Assembly: GCA_049601915.1 (NCBI GenBank)
Contig: JBMYRB010000001.1
Coordinates: forward strand, 496,001 to 560,000
Direction of reading: 5' to 3'
Origin: UBA8079 sp049601915
Lineage (GTDB): Bacteria; Pseudomonadota; Alphaproteobacteria; UBA6615
DNA: 64,000 bases
The notes below the pieces were generated by a model that worked only from the letters and a program-made list of their open reading frames with translations, made no database searches and was not told the DNA's origin. The position numbers and the translations under genes are program-made. Every line of letters begins with the position of its first letter. Within the stretch, counting starts at the first letter, position 1. Shown here one piece after another: positions 1 to 8,477 of this stretch.

Positions 1-132
1 GCCCGCATGGCCCAGCTTGGCCGCGCCCGTGGCGCGCCGCACCGCGTTGACGCAGCCTGCCGACGTCATGCCGGCCGGTTTATCGAGATTAAACCAGCCG
101 TTGATCGACAGCCCCTTGCGCCGACGCCTCAT
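1..132 (-). CDS. truB: tRNA pseudouridine(55) synthase TruB, N-terminal part (runs off the window)
   Basis: The first 44 codons are present and the rest lies beyond base 1. The start reads MRRRRKGLSINGWFNLDKPA, followed by GMTSAGCVNAVRRATGAAKL; the GW-x-LDKPAGMTS block is the standard TruB N-terminus. TruB makes pseudouridine 55 in the T-loop of tRNAs. The ATG shares one base with the rbfA stop (TGATG), so the two are probably translationally coupled, and rbfA-truB is the usual order in this class. The catalytic aspartate lies outside the window and cannot be checked. Confidence 0.9.
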   Translation of the reverse strand, partial: MRRRRKGLSINGWFNLDKPAGMTSAGCVNAVRRATGAAKLGHAG

Positions 133-569
133 CAGTTTTCGGTCTCATCGGTTGCCGCATCGGCGTCGTCGTCGCCCACCAGATCGCGTGCGACCTCGGG
201 CCGATGCATGATGGATTCGATCCGCGAGGCTTCCTCGAAACTCTTGTCGAACAAGAAGCTCAGTGCCGGCAGATACTTCAGATGCACCGTGCGCGCCAAT
301 TGCCCACGCAAATAGCCCGCAGCCCGGTTGAGCCCCGCGACCATGGGTTCGGCCTCGCCGTCCAGAGGTAGGACAAACACCGTGGCGTTGCGCAAATCCG
401 AGCTTACCCGCACTTCCGTAACGGTGATCGCCATGTCGGCCAGTTCCGTGTCGCGGAAAGCTGCCCGACGAAGGATCTCCGACATGGCATGACGGATTTC
501 CTCGCCCACGCGCAACTGGCGTTGGGACGGCGCCTTGCCTTTATGGGCATTCTGCGCATTCCGGTTCAT
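132..569 (-). CDS. rbfA: 30S ribosome-binding factor RbfA
   Basis: RbfA binds the 30S subunit late in assembly and helps 16S rRNA 5'-end maturation and cold adaptation. The segment KAPSQRQLRVGEEIRHAMSE and the later VSSDLRNATVFVLPL stretch are typical of alphaproteobacterial RbfA. I chose the ATG giving about 145 residues, the usual length. An in-frame GTG at 626 would add 19 residues of poorly conserved sequence; neither start has a clear Shine-Dalgarno site. The acidic C-terminus (GDDDADAATDETEN) is a common lineage tail. It lies between infB and truB in the rimP-nusA-infB operon. Confidence 0.92.
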   Translation of the reverse strand: MNRNAQNAHKGKAPSQRQLRVGEEIRHAMSEILRRAAFRDTELADMAITVTEVRVSSDLRNATVFVLPLDGEAEPMVAGLNRAAGYLRGQLARTVHLKYLPALSFLFDKSFEEASRIESIMHRPEVARDLVGDDDADAATDETEN

Positions 570-636
570 GGGCGGGCTGTTTTCAGTTCCGTTTCGACCG
601 CGCGCATCAGGCGCCGGTCCTTTCACGTTGCGCCGG

Positions 637-3297
637 TCAGCTCGCCTCGAGCTGACGGGCGATCTCCTGCACTTCGAAGCACTCGATCACGTCACCCGGC
701 TGGATGTCGTTGTAATTCTCGAGCGCGATACCGCATTCGTAGCCGTTCTGGACTTCACGGACATCGTCCTTGAACCGCCGCAGCGTTCCCAGATTGCCTT
801 CGTGTACGACAACCGAATCGCGCATCAGGCGGACCTTCGAATCGCGCCGGATCATGCCGTTGGTCACCATGCAACCGGCCACTTTGCCGACCTTCGAAAC
901 ACTGAAGATCTCGCGAATTTCGGCCGAGCCCAGCAGATTCTCCTGGAGGGTCGGCGCCAGCTCGCCCTCCAGCATGGCACGCACATCGTCCACCACATTG
1001 TAGATGATGTTGTAGTAACGGATATCGACCCCGTCGCGCTTCGCCTGGTCGCGCGCCTGCGGGATGGCACGCACATTGAACCCGATGACCAGCCCGTTAT
1101 TGACCGTCGCGAGCGAAATATCGGATTCGGTGATACCGCCGACACCGGCATGCAACACCTGGGCCTTGACCTCGTCGGTGGACAGGTTGTTCAGCGCGCC
1201 GACAATGGCCTCGACCGAGCCCTGCACGTCGCCCTTGATGACCACAGGGATCTGGGTGGCTTCACCCGCCTTGATCTGTTCGAACATGTCATCGAGGCTG
1301 CCGCGGGCGCCAGCGGCGGCGCGCGCATCACGAATAACGCTCTGGCGATACTCAACGACCTCGCGTGCCCGCGCATCGGAATCCACGACCGCGAATTCAT
1401 CGCCCGCCTGGGGTGCACCGTTCAGGCCCAGAACCTCAACCGGCGCGGCCGGACCGGCCTCTTCCACATTCTCGCCCCGGTCGTTGATCAGCGCACGTAC
1501 CCGGCCCCATTCGGCACCGGCGACGAAAATATCGCCCACCCTGATCGTGCCACCCTGGACCAGCACGGTCGCGACCGCACCGCGGCCGCGTTCGAGCTGC
1601 GCCTCGATCACCGCGCCAAAGGCGGCGCGTTCCGGATTGGCGGTCAGCTCAAGAACTTCCGCCTGCAACACGATCGCCTCGGTCAGCGTATCGAGTCCCG
1701 CACGGGTCTCGGCCGAAACCTCGATGACCTGGGTATCGCCCCCCATTTCCTCGGGCACAATCTCGTGGGACAAAAGCTCGTTCTTCACGCGCGAGGCGTC
1801 AGCCGCGGGCAGATCCATCTTGTTGACCGCGACGATGATCGGCACCTCGGCGGCGCGCGCATGATTGATCGCCTCGACCGTCTGCGGCTGAACACCGTCA
1901 TCGGCCGCGACCACGAGGATCACGATATCGGTCACATGGGCCCCGCGCTGGCGCATCGAGGTGAAGGCCGCATGGCCCGGCGTGTCAATGAAGCTGATCT
2001 TGTCGCCGGATTCGAGTTCCACCTGATAGGCGCCGATATGCTGTGTGATCCCGCCCGCCTCGCGGCTGACGACATCGGTCGAGCGCAGCGCGTCGAGCAG
2101 TGATGTCTTGCCATGATCGACATGGCCCATGACGGTGACGACCGGCGGACGTGCCACCTGCGCACCGTCATCATCCTCGACCGTGGCACCGAGATTGAGT
2201 TCGACATCGCTGGCCGATGTGAGCTTCGCGGCATGGCCGAATTCCTCGACCACGAGTTGTGCGGTTTCCTGATCGATCGTCTGATTGATCGTCGCCAGAA
2301 CACCCATCTTCATGAGGGCCTTGATAACTTCCGAACCGCGTTCGGCCATCCGGTTGCCCAGCTCACTGACGGTGATGGTGTCGGGGATGCTGACTTCGCG
2401 CACCACCTTCGAGGCCTGGCCGCCGCCCTTGTTGTCGCCGGTCGCCCGCTGGCGTTCGCGCTCCTGACGGCGCCGGAATGCCGCGACGGAGCGCTGGCGT
2501 GCGCCGCCCTCCTCGTCGAGCGCCTCGGAAATGGTGAGCTTGCCGCTGCGGCGCTTGCGTTCGCCGCCACGCGGCCGGGCGTTGGGTTTCGCCGCCGCAC
2601 CTTCCGCACGGGCTGTCTTGCCCTTGCCGGTACCGCTCGCACCTTCCTCGTCGCTCGACTCTTCCTCGAGAGCCGCGAACTTTCGCTCCGCCGCAGCGGC
2701 GCGCTGCGCAGCCTCGTCGGCCATCTTCTGGGCTTGGGCCTCCGCCTCGCGACGGGCCTCTTCCTCGATTTCCCGACGGGTCCGGGTCTCGACCGGGGCC
2801 GCTTGGAGTTCAACGGTATCCTCGGGGGCCTCTGCCGCCGGCGTTGCGTCTGCCGCGGCAGCCGCTTCTTCTTCGGCCGCCGCCTGGCGCGCTTCTTCGA
2901 GTGCTGCCTTGGCCTTCTCGCTTTCGATCGCGGCCTCTTCGGCGGCCTTGCGAGCGTCCTCGAGCGCGCGTACGCGTGCCGCCTGTTCGGCGTCGGTCAA
3001 CGTGCGCAGTGGCGGCGTGTCGGCCGCAGGGGTCTCAGGGGCCGCCGGCGCCGCTGCAGATGCCGCCGCGGCAGCTTCCGCCTCTGCGGCTTCCTTGATC
3101 TCGGTCATCTCGCCGGAATCGCCCTGCTGGAACGTCCGCTTCTTCTTGACCTCGACCGTCACGGTCTTGGTCCGGCCATGACTGAAGCTCTGGCGCACCT
3201 GGCCACCCTCGACGGTCTTCTTCAGCTCGAGCTTGCCCGGCTTAGAGAGTGTCAGCGGCTTCTTCTTCTTGTCGTCGTTTTCAGTCGCACTCGCCAT
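637..3297 (-). CDS. infB: translation initiation factor IF-2
   Basis: IF-2 is the GTPase that places initiator tRNA on the 30S subunit and promotes subunit joining. The 886-residue protein has a long charged, alanine- and glutamate-rich N-terminal region (about residues 60-290, probably coiled coil) typical of proteobacterial IF-2. An IF2_N module follows, then the G domain with GHVDHGKT at 391-398, DTPGH and NKMD motifs, and the C-terminal initiator-tRNA-binding domains ending in ARQLEAS. Length and order match the family. It begins four bases after the ylxR-type gene ends and is followed by rbfA. Confidence 0.97.
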   Translation of the reverse strand: MASATENDDKKKKPLTLSKPGKLELKKTVEGGQVRQSFSHGRTKTVTVEVKKKRTFQQGDSGEMTEIKEAAEAEAAAAASAAAPAAPETPAADTPPLRTLTDAEQAARVRALEDARKAAEEAAIESEKAKAALEEARQAAAEEEAAAAADATPAAEAPEDTVELQAAPVETRTRREIEEEARREAEAQAQKMADEAAQRAAAAERKFAALEEESSDEEGASGTGKGKTARAEGAAAKPNARPRGGERKRRSGKLTISEALDEEGGARQRSVAAFRRRQERERQRATGDNKGGGQASKVVREVSIPDTITVSELGNRMAERGSEVIKALMKMGVLATINQTIDQETAQLVVEEFGHAAKLTSASDVELNLGATVEDDDGAQVARPPVVTVMGHVDHGKTSLLDALRSTDVVSREAGGITQHIGAYQVELESGDKISFIDTPGHAAFTSMRQRGAHVTDIVILVVAADDGVQPQTVEAINHARAAEVPIIVAVNKMDLPAADASRVKNELLSHEIVPEEMGGDTQVIEVSAETRAGLDTLTEAIVLQAEVLELTANPERAAFGAVIEAQLERGRGAVATVLVQGGTIRVGDIFVAGAEWGRVRALINDRGENVEEAGPAAPVEVLGLNGAPQAGDEFAVVDSDARAREVVEYRQSVIRDARAAAGARGSLDDMFEQIKAGEATQIPVVIKGDVQGSVEAIVGALNNLSTDEVKAQVLHAGVGGITESDISLATVNNGLVIGFNVRAIPQARDQAKRDGVDIRYYNIIYNVVDDVRAMLEGELAPTLQENLLGSAEIREIFSVSKVGKVAGCMVTNGMIRRDSKVRLMRDSVVVHEGNLGTLRRFKDDVREVQNGYECGIALENYNDIQPGDVIECFEVQEIARQLEAS

Positions 3298-3301
3298 GAT
3301 C

Positions 3302-4021
3302 TCAATCCATCAAATCAATATCGGTCGCCGAGGCCTGATCGCCCCGATAGGCGGTATAAGCCCTGACCGTTTCCAACACATGTTGTGCGGCGCCACCCGG
3401 CAGCACGACAGCGTGAATCGTATGGTCACGCCCCGACGCGGCGCCCAATTCGGCCGCGTCAAAAACATCTACACGCGTGACACCACCCACCCGATCGGCG
3501 AGCCGCGCAATCTTGTCGCGGCCGTCTTCGCCGGCATCGGACGCACACAACAAAACGGTGGCACCCGCACTCTCATTCTCGTCGCGCCCCGACAGGGCGG
3601 CACGAACCTTTTCGAAACCCGACACATACGCGCCTGCCTTGCGGGCCATCGTCAATGCGCCTGCTGCCCGCCGGAACAATGCGGTCTCGACAAACTTCTC
3701 GAGGCTCTCGCCGTCGGGCCCTGTCATCGGCACCACATTGCGCTTCGCACCGCGCGCAAACGCACGCTTGGCGCAGGCTTGCGCGACTATATCCCTGCGG
3801 CCGATCAACCACAATCCGCGCCCGGGAAGGCGGGCATCGAGATCGGGCACCACAAGATCATCGGGGCCGACGACAAATCGCATCAGCTCCGATCGCGGCC
3901 GCACCTCGCCCGTCACCAGACAGCGACGCGTCCGGCGCTGCGTCGCACCCGCGTGCCGGCCGGTCTCGGCCATGGTCGTATCGACTGGAGCCTGTTCCAC
4001 CGCGATCATCCTTGCGCGCAC
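3302..4021 (-). CDS. ylxR: YlxR (DUF448) RNA-binding protein with a C-terminal L7Ae-like domain
   Basis: The N-terminal half contains the YlxR signature RRCLVTGEVRPRSELMRFVV followed by LPGRGLWL. The C-terminal half, from about residue 120 (AAGALTMARKAGAYVSGFEK), resembles the L7Ae/L30e RNA-binding fold; this two-domain form is usual in alphaproteobacteria. Its place between nusA and infB is conserved and suggests a role in transcription or ribosome assembly, but its molecular function is not settled. The start used is a GTG preceded by a purine-rich GGGAGAGG; a later in-frame ATG at 3973 (MAETGRHAG) is possible. Confidence 0.88.
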   Translation of the reverse strand: MRARMIAVEQAPVDTTMAETGRHAGATQRRTRRCLVTGEVRPRSELMRFVVGPDDLVVPDLDARLPGRGLWLIGRRDIVAQACAKRAFARGAKRNVVPMTGPDGESLEKFVETALFRRAAGALTMARKAGAYVSGFEKVRAALSGRDENESAGATVLLCASDAGEDGRDKIARLADRVGGVTRVDVFDAAELGAASGRDHTIHAVVLPGGAAQHVLETVRAYTAYRGDQASATDIDLMD

Positions 4022-4039
4022 CCTCTCCCTGTTCCGGTC

Positions 4040-5746
4040 CTATTCGCCGGCCGGCTGGTCGGGTGCAGGCGCAAACACGGCCTCCGCCGTCGCCAGGTCG
4101 GACGCTGCTTCCGGCACCACTTCGGCTTCGGCCTCTTCCTCGGGATCCGGCTCGGGCTCCGGCGGGATCACGTCCTCACCATAGATCGCGACGCGCGCGG
4201 CCATGATGATGGCGTTCGCCTCATCGGCCTGCACCGGGCTCGGACGCACCAGACGGCTGATTTCGTGATCGGCCATGTTGAACAGATCGTCGAGTTTCAC
4301 CTCGGTCTCGCTGTCCATGAAAATAAACCGGTACTCGTCGGGCATCAGGCCCGCCAGGTCCTCGACCGTGCGCACACCATGAGTGCCCAACCGAACCGAG
4401 TTTTCCAGCGTGACGCCAGCCACATTGAGCATCGCATCCTCGACGCCGAGCTTCTTGCGCTCGACATCAAGCTTGGAATCGCGCTCCTCGAGCCAGTTGC
4501 GCGCACGGGCCTGAAGCTCTTCGCCGACCTCCTCGTCGAACCCTTCGATGGTCGTCAGGTCCTCCATGGGTACGAAGGCGACTTCCTCGATCGTCGTGAA
4601 ACCCTCGGTGACCAGCAGATACGCGATGACATCCTCCACGTCGAACGCCTCGATGAACAGGGCGCTGCGGGAGTTGAACTCATCCTGGCGGCGCTGGGAT
4701 TCTTCTTCCTCGGTCAGGATGTCGATATCCCAGCCCGACAGCATGGATGCGAGGCGCACATTCTGGCCGCGGCGACCGATCGCCAGAGAAAGCTGCTCAT
4801 CGGGGACCACCACCTCGATCTTGTTGGCGTCTTCATCCAGCACGACCTTGGTGACCTCGGCCGGGGCCAGCGCGTTGACCACGAAGGTCGCCGGATCATC
4901 GGACCAGGGAATGATGTCGATCTTCTCACCCTGCAGTTCACCGACCACAGCCTGCACCCGGCTGCCCCGCATACCAACGCACGCACCGACGGGATCGATC
5001 GAGGCATCCCGCGAGATAACCGCAATCTTCGCGCGGCTTCCCGGGTCACGCGCGGCGGCGCGGATCTCGATGATGCCGTCGTAAATTTCGGGCACTTCCT
5101 GCGCAAACAGGGCCTTCATCAGTTCGGGGCGGGTGCGGGTCACGAAGATCTGCGGGCCGCGGGGTTCTCGGCGCACGTCATAGATGTACCCGCGAATCCG
5201 GTCGCCGGGGCGGTGATTCTCGCGCGGCAGCGCTTCGTCGCGACGCATCACGCCTTCGGCGCGGCCCAGATCGACGGTCACATTGCCATACTCGACCCGC
5301 TTGACCAGGCCGTTGACGACCTCACCGACGCGGTCCTTGTATTCCTCATACTGACGCTCGCGTTCGGCGTCACGGACCCGCTGGACGATGACCTGCTTGG
5401 CAGTCTGGGCCGCGATACGGCCGAAATCGATCGGCGGCAACTCGTCGACGAGGAAATCTCCCACCTTGGCATCGGCCTTTTCCGCCTGGGCCTGCGCGAC
5501 CGTCAGCTGGGTGTTCTCATCCTCGACTTCCTCCACAACCTCGCGGTGGCGCGCCAGTGAAATATGCCCGCCATCGCGATCGATGATCGCGCGGATATCA
5601 TGCTCGGGCCCATATTTGTTGCGGCCGGCCTTCTGAATGGCCTGCTCCATTGCGGTAATGACTTCCTCGCGCTCAATGCCTTTTTCCCGCGCGACAGCGT
5701 CGGCAACGGCGAGCATCTCAATGCGGCTGGGACCACCAGACTCCAT
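4040..5746 (-). CDS. nusA: transcription termination/antitermination factor NusA
   Basis: NusA binds RNA polymerase and nascent RNA and affects pausing, termination and antitermination. The 568-residue protein has the N-terminal RNAP-binding domain (AVAREKGIEREEVITAMEQA), an S1 domain (VEYGNVTVDLGRAEGVM), two KH domains (including VGMRGSRVQAVVGELQGE and LSLAIGRRGQNVRLASML), then two acidic helix-hairpin-helix repeats in the C-terminal third. The last ~60 residues are proline- and glutamate-rich. It starts five bases after rimP ends, as expected for the rimP-nusA-ylxR-infB operon. Confidence 0.97.
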   Translation of the reverse strand: MESGGPSRIEMLAVADAVAREKGIEREEVITAMEQAIQKAGRNKYGPEHDIRAIIDRDGGHISLARHREVVEEVEDENTQLTVAQAQAEKADAKVGDFLVDELPPIDFGRIAAQTAKQVIVQRVRDAERERQYEEYKDRVGEVVNGLVKRVEYGNVTVDLGRAEGVMRRDEALPRENHRPGDRIRGYIYDVRREPRGPQIFVTRTRPELMKALFAQEVPEIYDGIIEIRAAARDPGSRAKIAVISRDASIDPVGACVGMRGSRVQAVVGELQGEKIDIIPWSDDPATFVVNALAPAEVTKVVLDEDANKIEVVVPDEQLSLAIGRRGQNVRLASMLSGWDIDILTEEEESQRRQDEFNSRSALFIEAFDVEDVIAYLLVTEGFTTIEEVAFVPMEDLTTIEGFDEEVGEELQARARNWLEERDSKLDVERKKLGVEDAMLNVAGVTLENSVRLGTHGVRTVEDLAGLMPDEYRFIFMDSETEVKLDDLFNMADHEISRLVRPSPVQADEANAIIMAARVAIYGEDVIPPEPEPDPEEEAEAEVVPEAASDLATAEAVFAPAPDQPAGE

Positions 5747-5751
5747 ATTCT

Positions 5752-6306
5752 CTATCCTTCGTTTGTCCGGCCCTTCTGGGCCGCGGCAATTAGTTCATCG
5801 GTCAGTACGAGTTTCGCCTTGGAAATCTCCGAAATCGGCAAGACGAACTCGTCATCCTCCCCATCTAGGTCGGCCAGGCGTACCCTGTCGTCTTCCAGGC
5901 CCAGCAGCCGGCCACGAAATCGCCGGCGGCCGTCAACGGCCTGCTTCAACTCGACCTTCGCCTCATATCCGGCAAAGCTCTCAAAATCCTTCGGTCGCGT
6001 CAGCGGGCGGTCGATTCCCGGCGAACTCACCTCGAGCTCATAGGCGTCCTTGATCGGATCGGCCACATCGAGCAACGCGGACGAGGTTCGGCTCGCCAGG
6101 GTGCAATCCTCGATCGTCACATCCTTGGCATCTGCCCGGTCGATCATGATCTGCAAGACCGGCCGGCCGCCGCCGCCATAATTGACGCGCACCAACTCGA
6201 AGCCGAGATCGGCCAGCGAGGGTTCGATGACGGATATGATCTTGTCCGTCTGGATATTTTCGCTGATCAGGTTCAATCCTTGACCAAGCTCCTGCGTGAC
6301 GCCCAC
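5752..6306 (-). CDS. rimP: ribosome maturation factor RimP
   Basis: RimP is needed for 30S maturation. The core IIEPSLADLGFELVRV... and VSSPGIDRPLTRPKDFESF is diagnostic of the family, and the C-terminal SH3-like domain ends with ISKAKLVLTDELI. The 184-residue length is normal for the class. The start is uncertain: the GTG at 6306 lies 16 bases below the T-run of the upstream terminator, leaving little room for a leader, and a TTG about eight codons later has AAGGA directly before it. RimP is the first gene of the nusA-infB operon. Confidence 0.93.
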   Translation of the reverse strand: MGVTQELGQGLNLISENIQTDKIISVIEPSLADLGFELVRVNYGGGGRPVLQIMIDRADAKDVTIEDCTLASRTSSALLDVADPIKDAYELEVSSPGIDRPLTRPKDFESFAGYEAKVELKQAVDGRRRFRGRLLGLEDDRVRLADLDGEDDEFVLPISEISKAKLVLTDELIAAAQKGRTNEG

Positions 6307-6321
6307 CGAAAATCAGGTAAC

Positions 6322-6354
6322 AAAAAAGGCGGCGCCGGGTTCTCCGGGCCGCCC
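6322..6354 (-). terminator. intrinsic terminator after trmB
   Basis: Read on the minus strand this is a GC-rich hairpin: GGCGGC and CCGG pair with CCGG and GCCGCC with a single bulged base and a five-base loop, followed directly by six T residues (6327-6322). It sits about 75 bases below the trmB stop and just above rimP, so it separates the metK-trmB transcript from the rimP-nusA operon. The promoter of the latter must then lie within or overlap this short gap. Confidence 0.75.
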
Positions 6355-6430
6355 TTGACTGTCTGTCACCAGACGTTGGGCCTTGTTGAGCAGAAATATA
6401 GGGAAAACGCCGGAAAAGGCAACCCGCGCA

Positions 6431-7153
6431 TTAGCCGGTGCGCGGAATTCGTGTATAGCGCAAAAAGGTCGGGCCGGGCCCGCCGCTGCGGTTCTTGTCT
6501 TCATATCGTGTGTCCGGCCAGTCCGCCGGCCGGTGGCGCCAGTCATCGGCGCGGCGAGCTGTCCACGCGAACTCCGGATGGGCCTGCAGATGCCGCAGGA
6601 TCCAGACAAGATAGTCCTGATCGTCCGTCGCCACGCGGAGTTCGGCTCCGTCACGCATCAGCTTTGCGAGCGTATCGAGCAGATTCGTGTTGATCAGGCG
6701 GCGTCGGTTGTGGCGCAGCTTCGGCCAGGGGTCGGGAAACAGAATGAACACCCGTGCGAGGCTCGCGTCGACAAAGCGTGGCAGCAGCGGGCGCACATCA
6801 TCGGGATGGATGCGGATATTTGCCAGCCGGTCATCGGCAATCTCGGACAACAGACGCGCGACCCCGTTCAGAAAGGGTTCCGCGCCGATCATGCCGATGT
6901 CAGGGTTTCGGGTCGCCTGCCACACCAGATGCTCACCCGCACCGAACCCGATCTCCAGCCAGACCTCGCGCATGCCCGGCGGAAAGAATGCAGCCGGATC
7001 GACCGGCCCCTCATCGGCAGGGACATCGATCCGGATTTCGGGCAGATAGGTCTCGAGCAGACGTTCCTGGCCGGGCCGCAGCTTCCGGCCACGCCGGCGG
7101 CCATGGAACCGGGGGTCCTCGGCTCCCGAATTCGCGCTGTCGTTCTCTGTCAA
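6431..7153 (-). CDS. trmB: tRNA (guanosine(46)-N7)-methyltransferase TrmB
   Basis: TrmB uses S-adenosylmethionine to methylate G46 of tRNA. The SAM-binding motif reads VWLEIGFGAGEHLVWQA and the signature FILFPDPWPKLRHNRRRLIN is clear. The 240-residue length fits. The start appears to be TTG (translating as MTENDSANSG), 24 bases after metK ends. It follows metK, the source of its cofactor, which is a common order in this lineage. Confidence 0.95.
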   Translation of the reverse strand: MTENDSANSGAEDPRFHGRRRGRKLRPGQERLLETYLPEIRIDVPADEGPVDPAAFFPPGMREVWLEIGFGAGEHLVWQATRNPDIGMIGAEPFLNGVARLLSEIADDRLANIRIHPDDVRPLLPRFVDASLARVFILFPDPWPKLRHNRRRLINTNLLDTLAKLMRDGAELRVATDDQDYLVWILRHLQAHPEFAWTARRADDWRHRPADWPDTRYEDKNRSGGPGPTFLRYTRIPRTG

Positions 7154-7177
7154 GGCGTCTCGATCAACGCGCCCCGC

Positions 7178-8344
7178 TCAAAGCGCGTTGTGAAGCGCGT
7201 CGACGAGGTCGGTCCTTTCCCAGGAGAAACCACCATCCGCATCCGGCTGACGGCCGAAATGGCCATAGGCGGCGGTGCGCGCGTAGATCGGCTTGTTCAG
7301 GCCGAGATGTTCGCGAATGCCACGCGGGCTGAGGTCCATCGCCTTCTGTACGGCTTCGGACAGATTCGCCTCATCCACCTTGCCGGTGCCATAGGTATCG
7401 ACATAGACCGACAGGGGATGGGACACGCCAATCGCATAGGCGACCTGGATTGTGCAGCGGTCCGCCAGCTTGGCCTCGACCACATTCTTGGCCACATAAC
7501 GTGCCGCATATGCCGCCGACCGGTCGACCTTCGTCGGGTCCTTACCCGAGAAGGCGCCACCGCCATGGGGCGCCGCACCGCCATAGGTGTCGACGATGAT
7601 CTTGCGCCCTGTCAGTCCCGCATCACCATCAGGGCCGCCGATAACGAACCGGCCCGTCGGGTTCACATAGAACTGCTCTTCCGGGCACATCCAGCCGTCG
7701 GGCAGCGTGTTGACTACATGGGGCCGCACGATCTCGCGCACATCATCCTGGCTGAGTTCCTCGCCATGCTGGGTCGAAACAACCACCGACGTTGCGCCAA
7801 CCGGCTTGCCGTCTTCGTAGCGCATCGTAACCTGGCTCTTGGAATCGGGACCAAGGCCGGGTTCCACCCCGGAATGCCGGGCCTCGGCGAGCGATCGCAG
7901 AATGGCGTGTGAGTAATGGATCGGTGCGGGCATGAGCACATCAGTTTCACGGCAGGCGTAACCGAACATCAGGCCCTGGTCACCCGCACCCTCATCCTTG
8001 TTCCCAGCCGCATCCACGCCCTGGGCGATGTCCGCGGACTGGGCATGCACATGGCAGTCGACAGCCGCATTTCTCCAGTGGAAACCTTCCTGCTCATAGC
8101 CGATGTCCTTCACCGCCGCGCGCGCGATCTCTTCCATCAGCGCAACATCGATGTCCGCCGGGCCACGCACTTCGCCGGCCATGACGATGCGGTTTGTCGT
8201 GGTCAGGGTTTCGACCGCCACGCGGCTCTGAGGATCGCCGGTCAGAAAGGCATCGACGACGGCATCGGAAATGCGGTCGCACACCTTGTCCGGATGTCCC
8301 TCGGAGACGGATTCACTGGTAAAGAGATAGCTGCTTTTGGACAC
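7178..8344 (-). CDS. metK: S-adenosylmethionine synthetase
   Basis: MetK makes S-adenosylmethionine from methionine and ATP. The N-terminal motif SESVSEGHPDKVCDRISDAV, the central GAGDQGLMFGYA and the glycine-rich GGAAPHGGGAFSGKDPTKVD loop are all intact. The 388-residue length is normal. The start is a GTG preceded by an AGGGAGA ribosome-binding site. The 130-base leader between lnt and metK was read for known SAM-sensing riboswitch classes and none was recognised. Confidence 0.98.
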   Translation of the reverse strand: MSKSSYLFTSESVSEGHPDKVCDRISDAVVDAFLTGDPQSRVAVETLTTTNRIVMAGEVRGPADIDVALMEEIARAAVKDIGYEQEGFHWRNAAVDCHVHAQSADIAQGVDAAGNKDEGAGDQGLMFGYACRETDVLMPAPIHYSHAILRSLAEARHSGVEPGLGPDSKSQVTMRYEDGKPVGATSVVVSTQHGEELSQDDVREIVRPHVVNTLPDGWMCPEEQFYVNPTGRFVIGGPDGDAGLTGRKIIVDTYGGAAPHGGGAFSGKDPTKVDRSAAYAARYVAKNVVEAKLADRCTIQVAYAIGVSHPLSVYVDTYGTGKVDEANLSEAVQKAMDLSPRGIREHLGLNKPIYARTAAYGHFGRQPDADGGFSWERTDLVDALHNAL

Positions 8345-8477
8345 GGGGTCGGTCTCCCTGCGATCGGATTATTGGCTGCGGCGGGCAACCCGCACCGTTA
8401 TGAGTTCAATCTAAGTCTGATCGCCCGGCGCCCCTGCGGCCACGCGACCCTGTTGTGCAGGAAGCGCGCACGGGCCG

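Noticed and set aside
3233..5560. Very long open frame antisense to ylxR and nusA
   Set aside because: It mirrors third-position GC bias of the real minus-strand genes and has no recognisable motif; similar antisense frames lie under infB, metK and glnD.
8345..8477. Possible SAM-sensing riboswitch in the metK leader
   Set aside because: CTTCCTG and CACAAC words recall the SAM/SAH class, but in the wrong order and without the pseudoknot near the ribosome-binding site; SAM-II features are also absent.
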